64,000 bases of DNA from Oscillospiraceae bacterium (GTDB taxonomy: Bacteria; Bacillota; Clostridia; Oscillospirales; Ruminococcaceae). Location of the stretch: contig JAFXCV010000049.1 in NCBI GenBank assembly GCA_017521325.1, positions 37,266 through 101,265 on the forward strand. The letters are read 5' to 3'. The notes beneath the pieces were generated by a model that was given only the letters and a program-made list of their open reading frames with translations, was not told the origin of the DNA and ran no database searches. Position numbers and translations under genes: made by a program. Positions 23,141 to 31,540 of the stretch are shown here, piece by piece. The first letter of the stretch is position 1; the number at the start of each line of letters is the position of its first letter.

Positions 23141-24565
23141 CTACCGGATGTTCCGCACAAGCTCTGCCGCACGTTCGTATTCCACATTCCGCAGACGAAA
23201 GCGTGTGGGCTTTTCGCTGTGAAAGAAAAAGATGAGATCGCATTTCCCAAAAAACCGCTGAAAGGGGTTGCGGCGAACTTCCACCGCAGTAAGGTGATGC
23301 GTTCCGGCAATGATCGTGTGGAACACAAATCCTCGGCAGAACCGCAGGCAGACCTGTGTTTTGGTGATGCTCACGCCGCTTGTGAGCAGGGCGGCAAGCT
23401 GTACCGCCACTTTCCAGAGCAGCGGAATGAGCGCCATAAGCAGCAGAAATTCAGTCAACTGTGCGGCGGCAGGAAACATCCTCTTTCCGATCAGCAGCGT
23501 CGGAACTACCGCACAGATCGCAGTCACCGGCATCCACACATAACTCCAGAATGCACCCAATCGGGGACGAAGCGTATTCGGCAGCATTGCCGCATCCGGA
23601 AAGAGCATCGGCAGCATATGCAGGATTTCATCATGCCGCAGGATCGGCAGACATACGGGGATCGTTCCCTGTTTCACGCCATAGCCGGGGCAGCTGATGG
23701 CAAGGGAATACATCCTGCACAGCTTTGTGAGCAGATTCTGACGGATGTCGATGTAGCCGATGCGGTCGCTGCGCAGAAAAAAGCTCCGCTTTGTGAGGAT
23801 GCCGCTGCGGACAAAGAGCATCCGCCTGTCGGTTTCCATCTGAAAGCAGCCGTATTGCAGCAGGTTTTTCACAAAAGAAAGAAACCATGTGGAAAATACA
23901 AGCAGCCCCACCGCCACCGCCGCAGGTGGTATCCCCCTAAGCTGATGGGAGAGCTGTGCGGTAATCTCACTGAAACGCTGGGGTAGTTCCATCTGCTGCG
24001 GCAGTCTGCCGATGATGCGCACGCTCTGAAACCACAGCGTTGCCGTGTAGACCGCCCCCGAAAAGCTGCTGGAAAAAATGACGGAAAACAGCAGGATTCT
24101 CCACGGATGCACGGTTTGTCGGAATCCGTATTTTCCGTGCGGTCGGATGGCAGGCAGGAGCCGGCACAGGTGCTGCGCATCCTGCCTGCGCAGAAGCAGA
24201 CGCAGATCGGTCGTGCGTGCAATGCCCGACGCCGTATCCGCCGACAGATACACGCCGCCCACACAGCGCAGCAGGAGGGGATATTCGAGCGTGAGTGCGG
24301 ACAGATTCTGCGAGGGAATGCGGCGGCTGTGTCGAAAAAATATGCCGCTGTGCACCGTAAGATCGCCCTTTTCCGCATGGATGGTGCAGGAATACCACCT
24401 AAGCCACCCGAAGCCCAGAATCAGGAAAAGCAGGAACAGATCGGAGCGTTCCATGCGGATGCCCTCGGTGCGAAAATGCAGCAGACTGCGCACGAGGGGA
24501 AACAGGAGCAGCCAGAGGCTGCGCAGGCTGTAGCGGATGATGCGCAGGGGATGCTCACGGAGCAT
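23141..24565 (-). CDS. YdbT-like membrane protein with repeated bacterial PH domains
   Basis: The 474-residue protein resembles YdbT: about six membrane helices in pairs (near residues 15-60, 165-235 and 365-410) separated by bacterial PH (bPH2) domains with the pattern LTVHSGIFFRHSRRIPSQNLSAL, LFVRSGILTKRSFFLRSDRIGYIDIRQN and a last, more divergent copy. Each PH unit has the arginine-rich strand typical of the family. In Bacillus the YdbS-YdbT pair influences resistance to certain antimicrobial compounds, presumably through the envelope. The ATG at 24565 follows AAGGGGG and overlaps the end of the YdbS-like gene by 11 bp, so the two are translated together. Confidence 0.78.
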   Translation of the reverse strand: MLREHPLRIIRYSLRSLWLLLFPLVRSLLHFRTEGIRMERSDLFLLFLILGFGWLRWYSCTIHAEKGDLTVHSGIFFRHSRRIPSQNLSALTLEYPLLLRCVGGVYLSADTASGIARTTDLRLLLRRQDAQHLCRLLPAIRPHGKYGFRQTVHPWRILLFSVIFSSSFSGAVYTATLWFQSVRIIGRLPQQMELPQRFSEITAQLSHQLRGIPPAAVAVGLLVFSTWFLSFVKNLLQYGCFQMETDRRMLFVRSGILTKRSFFLRSDRIGYIDIRQNLLTKLCRMYSLAISCPGYGVKQGTIPVCLPILRHDEILHMLPMLFPDAAMLPNTLRPRLGAFWSYVWMPVTAICAVVPTLLIGKRMFPAAAQLTEFLLLMALIPLLWKVAVQLAALLTSGVSITKTQVCLRFCRGFVFHTIIAGTHHLTAVEVRRNPFQRFFGKCDLIFFFHSEKPTRFRLRNVEYERAAELVRNIR

Positions 24566-24998
24566 GGAATACCCCCTTCTGCCGCAGAAATTCCGTGAGT
24601 GCCATGCGGTCACGGTGGCTGAGAAAGGCAATGCCGAGCATGCCGCCGTAGACATGCAGGACGATGAAATTCAGCCCCCATGCGCCGTCAAAGGGGCCGT
24701 GGATGATCCGCACGAACTGGATGCTCCGCAGCAGCACGGACTGCTCACGCCGCAGAAAAATGCCGTGCCGCACAGTGATCTGTGATGAGGAAATAATGCA
24801 GCGCAGACTGCGGATGTACAGCGGAAATCCGATGCAGCCAAGGAGCGAGATCGCAACGGCGGATGCATTGCAAATCAGCAGCACAAGCGGATAGGACCTG
24901 AAAAAATAAGCCGCCGCTATGCAGACAAGCAGCGCCATGCAAAGCAGCAGAAGCTGCAAAAGCCGTGCAGCGGCAAAATCGGCGTGATAGACAGTCAT
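24555..24998 (-). CDS. YdbS-like bacterial-PH-domain membrane protein
   Basis: A 147-residue protein with two N-terminal membrane helices (about residues 12-60) followed by one bPH2 domain (about 62-140) containing ISSSQITVRHGIFLRREQSVLLRSIQFVRIIHG. It is the usual small partner of the YdbT protein. It precedes and overlaps the ydbT-like gene, and together they probably form an envelope complex of unknown biochemical activity. The start at 24998 has a GGAGGT site. Confidence 0.78.
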   Translation of the reverse strand: MTVYHADFAAARLLQLLLLCMALLVCIAAAYFFRSYPLVLLICNASAVAISLLGCIGFPLYIRSLRCIISSSQITVRHGIFLRREQSVLLRSIQFVRIIHGPFDGAWGLNFIVLHVYGGMLGIAFLSHRDRMALTEFLRQKGVFHAP

Positions 24999-25109
24999 AG
25001 AACCTCCGGATACGGTGCGGTCATGCCGCAGAGGGATGCGTACATATACATAGTATGGTAGAAAATCACTATAACATGCAGGTTTGCTGAAAAAAGAAAG
25101 GAGTCTGCC

Positions 25110-26495
25110 ATGTATCGCTTCTTATCGACGCTGAATCAACTCATGTGGGGCAGCGGTCTGCTGTTCCTGCTGCTGGGAACGGGGCTGCTTTGCCTGTTTT
25201 CGGGGAAATTTGCGGCGCTGCGAAGTTTTCGACTGCTTGTGCGGAAACAAAAAAACACCCCAAAATCAGAGGGCATGTCCGCATTTGCTGCATCCGCCAC
25301 CTCCCTTGCCGCCGCCATGGGAACGGGGAATATCGCAGGCGTTGCTACCGCCCTGACGCTTGGGGGAGCCGGAGCAATTTTCTGGATGTGGGCAGCGGCG
25401 CTTGTGGGAATGGCGCTGATTTATGCGGAAAATGTCCTCGGCTGCCGTTTCCGCCGCAGAAACAAAGAGGGCTTCCCCATTTGCGGTGCCATGGCATATC
25501 TGCGTTTCGGGCTGCAAAGTCCGAAGCTTGCGGCTGCCTTTGCCGTGTGCTGCACGGCGGCATCCTTCGGTATGGGCAATATGACGCAGTCGAATGCTAT
25601 GGCGCAGACACTCAATGCGGCATTTTCCGTGCCGCCCGCAGCCTCGGGAATTGCGGCAGCACTCCTCACGGGCGTGGTCATTCTCGGCGGCGCAAAGCGC
25701 ATCGGAAAATTCACCTGCGCCGTGATTCCGCTGCTTTCTGCTGCCTATCTTCTGGCGGCAGGCGTTGTCATCTGGAAATTCCGTGAGAATCTGGGCAGTG
25801 CCTTTTCTTCCATTTTTGACGGTGCATTCGGCATTTCCGCTGCGGGCGGCGGCATCAGCGGCGCTGCGGTGCAGCATGCCATGTCCGTGGGGCTGCGGCG
25901 TGGGGTGTTTTCGAATGAAGCGGGACTTGGCAGCAGCAGCATCCTGCATGGGGATGCGGATATTGAAAGCCCCGAAAGAATGGGACTTTTCGGCATGTGT
26001 GAGGTGTTCGTGGATACCTTTGTCTGCTGCACGGCAACGGCACTTGTCATCCTCTGCACGGGGGTTCTGGATTCCTCTGCGGATGGGGGTGCTCTGGTGC
26101 TGGAGGCATTTCGCATGGGAATGGGAACGGCGGCAGATGTGCTTCTGCCGCCGATGATCGCACTATTCGCATTATGTACCCTGATCGGGTGGTCGTACTG
26201 CGGAAGCAGCGCATTCGGGTACCTGACAAACGGAAAGTACATCCGCAGCTACCGCCTTGTGTTCTGCCTTGCAGCAGGAATCGGCGCTGTCATGCGCCTT
26301 GAAACGGTGTGGGTGCTTGCGGATATTGCCAATGCCGGCATGGCATACTGCAATCTGCCCGCCCTTCTGCTTCTGTATCCGTCCGCTGTCAGAGTCTTAC
26401 CCGAAAAAGACCGTGGCGGTTGCAGTACGCATACAGATCGCCACGCTTGCGCTTCTGAAGGCGGCACGCCGCATTCTGTTCGGGGTAGAGCTTGA
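25110..26495 (+). CDS. AGCS-family sodium:amino-acid (alanine/glycine) symporter
   Basis: The 461-residue protein has eleven or so hydrophobic helices and the AGCS signature sequences: a TSLAAAMGTGNIAGVATAL block (about residues 65-85), FGMGNMTQSNAMAQTL (about 153-168), GLRRGVFSNEAGLGSSSILH (about 258-277) and a late GWSYCGSSAFGYL. AGCS carriers import alanine or glycine with Na+. The last about 45 residues are hydrophilic and lie in DNA that also encodes the C-terminus of the convergent XRE gene (107-bp overlap), so the true C-terminus may differ if one frame has drifted. The ATG at 25110 follows AAGGAG. Confidence 0.85.
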   Translation: MYRFLSTLNQLMWGSGLLFLLLGTGLLCLFSGKFAALRSFRLLVRKQKNTPKSEGMSAFAASATSLAAAMGTGNIAGVATALTLGGAGAIFWMWAAALVGMALIYAENVLGCRFRRRNKEGFPICGAMAYLRFGLQSPKLAAAFAVCCTAASFGMGNMTQSNAMAQTLNAAFSVPPAASGIAAALLTGVVILGGAKRIGKFTCAVIPLLSAAYLLAAGVVIWKFRENLGSAFSSIFDGAFGISAAGGGISGAAVQHAMSVGLRRGVFSNEAGLGSSSILHGDADIESPERMGLFGMCEVFVDTFVCCTATALVILCTGVLDSSADGGALVLEAFRMGMGTAADVLLPPMIALFALCTLIGWSYCGSSAFGYLTNGKYIRSYRLVFCLAAGIGAVMRLETVWVLADIANAGMAYCNLPALLLLYPSAVRVLPEKDRGGCSTHTDRHACASEGGTPHSVRGRA

Positions 26496-26970
26496 CAAAT
26501 TCGATCCTGTCGGCGCACACATAGCAGATAAACGAAATATAATGGGATTTTTCCATCGGATGATCGAGTGTGATATAGTAATCCCCGTCGCTTTCTTCAA
26601 TGAGAATTGCATGCTCATCCGCAGCCTCCTCCGCTTCGAGGGGCGGCAGGGATACGCCGCAGCAGCTGAATGCGCCCATGCCGACGGACTGGATGACGTT
26701 GCCGCAGACGGGGCAGACGTAAAAGGACATTCTGCGGATATTGGAGGAACGGTTGCTGTTCACGGCAAGCTCCCCTGTGAGCAGTTCGGGGACGGAAACA
26801 CCAAGCGCAGCGGCAAGCTCCATGAGGATGCTGATATCGGGAAGCCCTCTGCCGGTTTCCCATTTGGAAATGGTTTTGTCGCTCACGCAGAGCCTTTCTG
26901 CAAGCTGTTTCTGGGTGAGATTTTTCTGCTCACGCAGATTACGGATGGTTGTGCCTGTGATGTAATTCAT
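26389..26970 (-). CDS. XRE-family regulator with C-terminal zinc/desulfoferrodoxin-like domain
   Basis: The 193-residue protein has an N-terminal helix-turn-helix (about residues 6-62, LREQKNLTQKQLAERLCVSD then TISKWETGRGLPDISILMELA) and a C-terminal domain with a CPVCG knuckle (about 85-90) and the block EKSHYISFICYVCADRIEFVKLYPEQ. That block matches the ligand-binding end of desulfoferrodoxin-type domains found in a common clostridial XRE subgroup. It may sense a metal or redox state. It is convergent with the AGCS gene and overlaps its 3' end by 107 bp, which is unusual. Promoter at 27001-27029. Confidence 0.85.
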   Translation of the reverse strand: MNYITGTTIRNLREQKNLTQKQLAERLCVSDKTISKWETGRGLPDISILMELAAALGVSVPELLTGELAVNSNRSSNIRRMSFYVCPVCGNVIQSVGMGAFSCCGVSLPPLEAEEAADEHAILIEESDGDYYITLDHPMEKSHYISFICYVCADRIEFVKLYPEQNAACRLQKRKRGDLYAYCNRHGLFRVRL

Positions 26971-27000
26971 GGAATGACCGCCTTTCTTTTGTGTTGTTTC

Positions 27001-27029
27001 ATTATAACGCAGGTTATGGGGGAAGTCAA
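27001..27029 (-). promoter_or_regulatory. Promoter of the XRE regulator gene
   Basis: On the minus strand TTGACT, a 17-bp spacer and TATAAT (complement of ATTATA at 27001-27006), 30 bp before the start codon at 26970. Confidence 0.65.
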
Positions 27030-27088
27030 CCTACGGTGCGGAGAATGCTTATTCTTTCTTCAATATTCTTTCTTCTTTTGCAACACAT

Positions 27089-27216
27089 TTTGAAATTAAA
27101 GCTGCACTTCATGCTGTGGGTGGAACCCCAAAGGGAAGGCGGCGAACCGCCGCCGGTGAGCTGTTTCCTTTGACAGCTTTGCTGTCAAGCGGAAACGCCA
27201 TGCTTTAATTTTCACT
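27089..27216. repeat. Large hairpin element with a GGCGGCGAACCGCCGCC core
   Basis: The segment is bounded by TGAAATTAAAGC (27089-27100) and GCTTTAATTTTCA (about 27203-27215), an inverted repeat with one bulge. Inside are the palindrome GGCGGCGAACCGCCGCC (27138-27154) and a CTGTTTCC/GGAAAC pair, plus TTGACAGC-TTT-GCTGTCAAG. The core recurs at 60068-60084. No gene was found between 26971 and 27313. Confidence 0.6.
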
Positions 27217-27244
27217 TAAATTTTCAAGGAATTACTGAAAAATA

Positions 27245-27273
27245 TTGATTTTTTGGAAACTTTCTGCTATAAT
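27245..27273 (+). promoter_or_regulatory. Promoter of the murD operon
   Basis: TTGATT (27245-27250), a 17-bp spacer and TATAAT (27268-27273), 40 bp before the murD start. It is the only clear promoter for the five tightly packed genes to 32801. Confidence 0.75.
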
Positions 27274-27313
27274 AAAAGTAAGTATGTATGAATGTATATT
27301 GCAGGAGGCAAAT

Positions 27314-28705
27314 ATGAGTAAAATTACACGATTTTTCGACGATATGCAGCAAAAAAAGGTCGCTTTCATCGGAACCGGCGTCAGCCACACGGAATTGATC
27401 TCCCTCTTCCGTGACAAGGGCATTGCCGTGACGGTGCTGGATAAGCGCTCCGCAGATAAATTTCAGGAAACCTACGACATGCTCTCCGCTAAGGGTGTGG
27501 AGTTCCGTCTTGGCGAGGATTACCTCGATTCCCTGACGGATTTCGACGTGGTGTTCCGCACTCCCGGCATGTATTTCAATAACCCTGCCCTGACAAAGGC
27601 AAGGGAAGCAGGCGTGGTCATTACCTCCGAAATGGAAACCTTCTTTGACCTCTGCCCCTGCAAAATCTACGCAGTCACAGGCTCGGACGGCAAGTCCACA
27701 TCCACAACACTGATTGCGGAAATTCTCGCAGCTTCGGGAAAAACCGTTCACAAGGGCGGCAACATCGGACGTGCGCTCCTGCCCATCATCGAACAGATTT
27801 CCGAGGATGACGCAGCTGTCGTGGAGCTGTCAAGCTTCCAGCTCATTTCTATGAGAAAATCCCCCGACACGGCGCTCATCACCAATATCACCCCCAATCA
27901 TCTGGATGTCCATGGTACGATGGAAGAATATACCGAGTGCAAAACGCACCTGATTGCCCACCAGAACGGATTTTCCAGAACCGTCCTGAACCTCGACAAC
28001 GAGGGAACCCGAGCACTTGCCCCCATGGTGCGTGGCAAGCTCAACTGGTTCACTCGCCGTGAATGTCCCGAACGTGGCGCATTCCTGCGTGAGGACGGCA
28101 TGCTCTGCTATATCGAAAAGGGCGTGGTAACGCCGGTTGTCCATAAGGATGATATCCGTATCCCCGGTATGCACAATGTTGAGAATTTCCTCGGCGTGAT
28201 CGCATCCCTCTGGGGAGATGTGGAAATCCCCCATTTTGTGAAGGTTGCCAAGGAATTCGGCGGCGTGGAACACAGAATTGAATTCGTCCGTGAGGTCGGC
28301 GGCGTGCGTTGGTACAACGACAGCATCGCCACAAGCCCCACACGAGTTCTGGCAGGACTTCGCAGCTTTGACAAAAAGATCATCGTCCTTGCAGGCGGCT
28401 ATGACAAGAAGATTCCCTTTGAACCGATGGCGGAAACCGTCTGCGAGCGTGTGAAAATCCTCATCCTCATGGGCGTGACCGCCCCGAAGATCGAAGCGGC
28501 TGTGACGGCTGCGAAGAATTACGATCCTTCCGCACTGAAGATCCTGCATGCGTCCTCCATGGAGGAGGCAGTGGAAATTGCACAGAGAGAAGCGGAAAAC
28601 GGCGATATTGTGACGCTTTCCCCCGCCTGTGCAAGCTTTGATCTGTATCCCAATTTTGAAGTAAGAGGACAGCATTATAAGCGTCTTGTAAAGGAGCTGA
28701 ACTGA
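27314..28705 (+). CDS. murD: UDP-N-acetylmuramoylalanine--D-glutamate ligase
   Basis: A 463-residue Mur ligase that adds D-glutamate to UDP-MurNAc-L-Ala, a cytoplasmic step of peptidoglycan synthesis. The ATP-binding loop is VTGSDGKSTST (about residues 121-131; Ser-Asp replaces the commoner Thr-Asn/Lys), the central domain has ITPNHLDVHG (about 195-204), and the C-terminal domain has NDSIATSP and VLAGGYDKKIPFE (about 355-380) followed by LSPACASFDLYPNFEVRG, typical of MurD. The ATG at 27314 follows GCAGGAGG; an in-frame start at 27245 lies in the promoter. Its stop overlaps the next start by one base. Confidence 0.94.
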   Translation: MSKITRFFDDMQQKKVAFIGTGVSHTELISLFRDKGIAVTVLDKRSADKFQETYDMLSAKGVEFRLGEDYLDSLTDFDVVFRTPGMYFNNPALTKAREAGVVITSEMETFFDLCPCKIYAVTGSDGKSTSTTLIAEILAASGKTVHKGGNIGRALLPIIEQISEDDAAVVELSSFQLISMRKSPDTALITNITPNHLDVHGTMEEYTECKTHLIAHQNGFSRTVLNLDNEGTRALAPMVRGKLNWFTRRECPERGAFLREDGMLCYIEKGVVTPVVHKDDIRIPGMHNVENFLGVIASLWGDVEIPHFVKVAKEFGGVEHRIEFVREVGGVRWYNDSIATSPTRVLAGLRSFDKKIIVLAGGYDKKIPFEPMAETVCERVKILILMGVTAPKIEAAVTAAKNYDPSALKILHASSMEEAVEIAQREAENGDIVTLSPACASFDLYPNFEVRGQHYKRLVKELN

Positions 28706-29730
28706 TGAAGCAGCAGATTATCGCCGACATGCTCACTGCACTGTGCAGAATCACCGGCATTTCGGGCGATGAAACCAATATCGCTATGGTGGCACTGGAA
28801 TTTCTGAAATTCTACTGCCCCGATGCCCGCATTTCCCATGGGAATGTCATCGGCACCTGCGGAAGCTCCGATCCCGATGCGCCCCATGTGCTGCTTGATG
28901 CGCACATCGACCAGATCGGCATGATCGTCACAAGCATCACCGACGACGGCTTTGTGACCGTGGGCAATGTCGGCGGTATCGACCGCAGACTCCTGCCGGC
29001 GCAGAGAGTGCATCTGCACGGCAGCCGGGTCATTGACGGCGTGGTGTGCGCAATGCCGCCCCATCTGTCGGATGGGGATGAAAAAGTCCCGAAATTTGAA
29101 GATATCCGTATTGACACCGGCTTTTCCGCTGAGGAACTGCGGCAGATTATTTCCCCCGGCGACAGTGTGACCTTCGCCGGAAATATCGCCAGACTGCTGG
29201 GCGACCGCTTTACTTCCCCCGCACTCGACGACCGCTGCGGCGTGGCTGCCATTCTCAGTGCGCTGCACAGCGTCAAGGATGAGGAGCTTCCGTGCCGTGT
29301 GACGGTGCTGTTCTCCACACAGGAGGAAGTGGGTGAGCGTGGTGCAAAAATCGGCTGCTTTGCGGCAAATCCCGACATTGCGCTTGCCGTGGATGTGAGC
29401 TTCGCACGCAATCTCGGCGACAGCGAAACCAAGACGGGAAAGATGGGCGAAGGCCCGATGATTGGCTATTCTCCGTCGCTTTCGAAAAGTGTGAGCAAGA
29501 CTTTGAGCTGTATTGCCGACGAAGTGCAGATTCCGTGGCAGTACGAAGTGATGGCAGGCACCACCGGCACGAATGCTGACCAGTTTTCCGTATGCAGAGA
29601 GGGCGTGAAGGCATGTACCGTGTCGATACCCCTGCGCTATATGCACACACCTGCGGAGATCATTTCGCTGCGTGATGTGATGCTCACGGGCGAGCTGCTC
29701 GCCGCATATCTGAGGAGGTGCAAGGGATGA
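28705..29730 (+). CDS. M42-family metallopeptidase (first of two)
   Basis: The 341-residue product is a glutamyl/deblocking aminopeptidase-type M42 enzyme. Zinc-site blocks are LLDAHIDQIGMI (His near residue 67), SPALDDRCGVAA (Asp near 175), STQEEVGERGAK (the EE pair near 210), LAVDVSFA and the final RYMHTPAEI (His near 312). M42 enzymes form large tetrahedral or dodecameric complexes that trim short peptides in the cytoplasm. It overlaps murD by one base and the second M42 gene by four, so all are co-translated. Substrate preference cannot be read. Confidence 0.9.
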   Translation: MKQQIIADMLTALCRITGISGDETNIAMVALEFLKFYCPDARISHGNVIGTCGSSDPDAPHVLLDAHIDQIGMIVTSITDDGFVTVGNVGGIDRRLLPAQRVHLHGSRVIDGVVCAMPPHLSDGDEKVPKFEDIRIDTGFSAEELRQIISPGDSVTFAGNIARLLGDRFTSPALDDRCGVAAILSALHSVKDEELPCRVTVLFSTQEEVGERGAKIGCFAANPDIALAVDVSFARNLGDSETKTGKMGEGPMIGYSPSLSKSVSKTLSCIADEVQIPWQYEVMAGTTGTNADQFSVCREGVKACTVSIPLRYMHTPAEIISLRDVMLTGELLAAYLRRCKG

Positions 29731-30752
29731 AATACCTGAAGGATTTGTGTCAGCTTTGCGGCATTTCGGGCGACGAGGACGCCGTGCGTGCGTATCTGAC
29801 AGAGAGAATTGCAGCACTTCCCGATATTCTGGAAATGAGAACCGATGCCCTCGGGAATCTCCTTGTGCACAAAAAGGGCGCAGCAGAGCCGAAACACACA
29901 CTGATGCTCGGTGCGCATATGGACGAAGTGGGACTGATCGTCACGGGAATCCGCAGCGACGGAACCCTTTCACTTGCCGCAGTGGGCGGCGTGGATGCGG
30001 ACGTGGTACTGGGGCGAAACGTCATGGTGGGCGAAAAGAAGCTCCCCGGCGTGATTGGAAGCACCCCCATTCACCTGCTTTCGGGCAGCGCAAGGGATGA
30101 AAAGCCGAAGATGGATGCGCTCTATGCCGACATCGGCGCAAAGGATGCGGATGAGGCAAAGCAGTATGTATCCCCCGGTGACAGCATTTATTTCATGGGC
30201 GAATTCACGGAGCTTGGCGGCGGCAGAGTTTCCTCAAAGGCGATCGACGACCGTTTCGGATGTGCCGTTCTGCTTGAGCTTCTTGAATCGGAGCTGCCCT
30301 TTGATATGTGGTTTGGATTTTTCGTGCAGGAGGAAGTGGGACTTCGTGGCAGCCGCACGGCGGCGTATGCGATCAACCCCGATTTTGCGGTCATTCTGGA
30401 GGCAACCACCGCAGCCGATTTGGACGGCGTGACGGGGGATGCGGCAGTCTGCCGACTTGGCGGCGGCCCCGTGGTTTCCTTCATGGACAGAAGCACGATC
30501 TATGATAAAGAGCTGTATGCGATGGCATTCAAAGAAGCGCAGGAACTGGGCATTCCCTGCCAGACCAAGAGCCGCATTGCAGGCGGCAATGACGCAGGGG
30601 CAGTGCATGTATCCCGTGAGGGCGTGCGCACACTTGCGATTTCCGTGCCGTGCAGATGCCTGCATTCACCGTCCTGCGTTGCACAGATGAGCGATATGGA
30701 ACAGTGCATGCAGCTGACGAAAATAATGATGGAGAAAATTGCAGAATTATGA
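29727..30752 (+). CDS. M42-family metallopeptidase (second of two)
   Basis: A 341-residue paralogue of the preceding gene. It has LMLGAHMDEVGLI (His near residue 66), SSKAIDDRFGCAV (Asp near 172), FFVQEEVGLRGSR (near 205), VILEATTAAD and the terminal CRCLHSPSCV, so all expected metal ligands are present. The start overlaps the previous stop in an ATGA arrangement and has an AGGAGGTGCAAGGG site. Two adjacent M42 genes suggest hetero-oligomers or a division of substrate range. Placement directly behind murD hints at turnover of wall-derived or amino-acid peptides, which is inference only. Confidence 0.9.
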   Translation: MKYLKDLCQLCGISGDEDAVRAYLTERIAALPDILEMRTDALGNLLVHKKGAAEPKHTLMLGAHMDEVGLIVTGIRSDGTLSLAAVGGVDADVVLGRNVMVGEKKLPGVIGSTPIHLLSGSARDEKPKMDALYADIGAKDADEAKQYVSPGDSIYFMGEFTELGGGRVSSKAIDDRFGCAVLLELLESELPFDMWFGFFVQEEVGLRGSRTAAYAINPDFAVILEATTAADLDGVTGDAAVCRLGGGPVVSFMDRSTIYDKELYAMAFKEAQELGIPCQTKSRIAGGNDAGAVHVSREGVRTLAISVPCRCLHSPSCVAQMSDMEQCMQLTKIMMEKIAEL

Positions 30753-31540
30753 TCAGACAACTCGAACACGACAGTGAACTGAATATTCCGCTTCTGCGGC
30801 AAAGCTGGCGTGGGCGGAAGATGTATTCCTATTACAAGGCATATGGGCTGGATTATTCCTTCTGTCAGTTCTATGCAGTGGGGGAAAGCGGTGTGATGCT
30901 GCGGCTCAATGATACGGTGCTGATCTGTGATGCCAAGGAAGAGGATGCCGAAAATCTGGCGCTGTTCCTGCAGATGCACCAGCCCTTCCGTGTGGAGTGC
31001 AATGAACCTGTGCGCTCGCAGCTTGCAGAGCTTCTGCCGGAATACCGCAGTCTGCACCGCACGATGTTTGAGCTTGTGCCCGATGCAGTTGCGGATGATG
31101 TGGAGGATGCGGTGGAATTCAATCCGCCGCTTGCCGAGGTGTATGAGATCCTCTCGGCAGGTTTCCCGAATCTGCAGGACTATGCCCTGTGGCTGACGGA
31201 TACCTCTCACAGATGCCGCCATGGCGTGAGCCGTGTGCTGACCTACCGCAAGGATACCACGGCAAGCATCATGTTTGACATTGACGGACATGTGCTGGTC
31301 GGACAGGTCGCCACACGTCCCGAAGCAAGGGGACTGGGGCATGCCCGTATTTTCCTGCGGTGGCTTGCGGGATTTCTTGCGCAGTTTAACAAGACCGCCG
31401 TGCTGTATGCACTGGATATCCGTGAGAGCTTCTACAGGGAAATCGGCTTCAAGGCGCTGGAAACGGAGTATGTGCTGGAGCGTATCGAGCAGGAGAAGGA
31501 CAATTTACAGAAAGGTCGTTTGGACAATGGGAATTCGTGA
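30749..31540 (+). CDS. GNAT-family N-acetyltransferase
   Basis: A 263-residue protein with an N-terminal domain of unknown type (about residues 1-120) and a GNAT fold at the C-terminus (about 125-255). The acetyl-CoA loop is VATRPEARGLGHARIFLRWL (about 192-211, motif V.....RG.G.A), followed by ALDIRESFYREIGFKALE. The substrate is unknown. It overlaps the preceding M42 gene in an ATGA arrangement and the following PLP-enzyme gene by 14 bp, so it belongs to the same operon. Confidence 0.82.
   Translation: MIRQLEHDSELNIPLLRQSWRGRKMYSYYKAYGLDYSFCQFYAVGESGVMLRLNDTVLICDAKEEDAENLALFLQMHQPFRVECNEPVRSQLAELLPEYRSLHRTMFELVPDAVADDVEDAVEFNPPLAEVYEILSAGFPNLQDYALWLTDTSHRCRHGVSRVLTYRKDTTASIMFDIDGHVLVGQVATRPEARGLGHARIFLRWLAGFLAQFNKTAVLYALDIRESFYREIGFKALETEYVLERIEQEKDNLQKGRLDNGNS

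Noticed and set aside
25000..25109. Glycine-type riboswitch ahead of the alanine/glycine symporter
   Set aside because: The 110-bp leader lacks the paired conserved G-rich cores and shows only a plain ribosome site.
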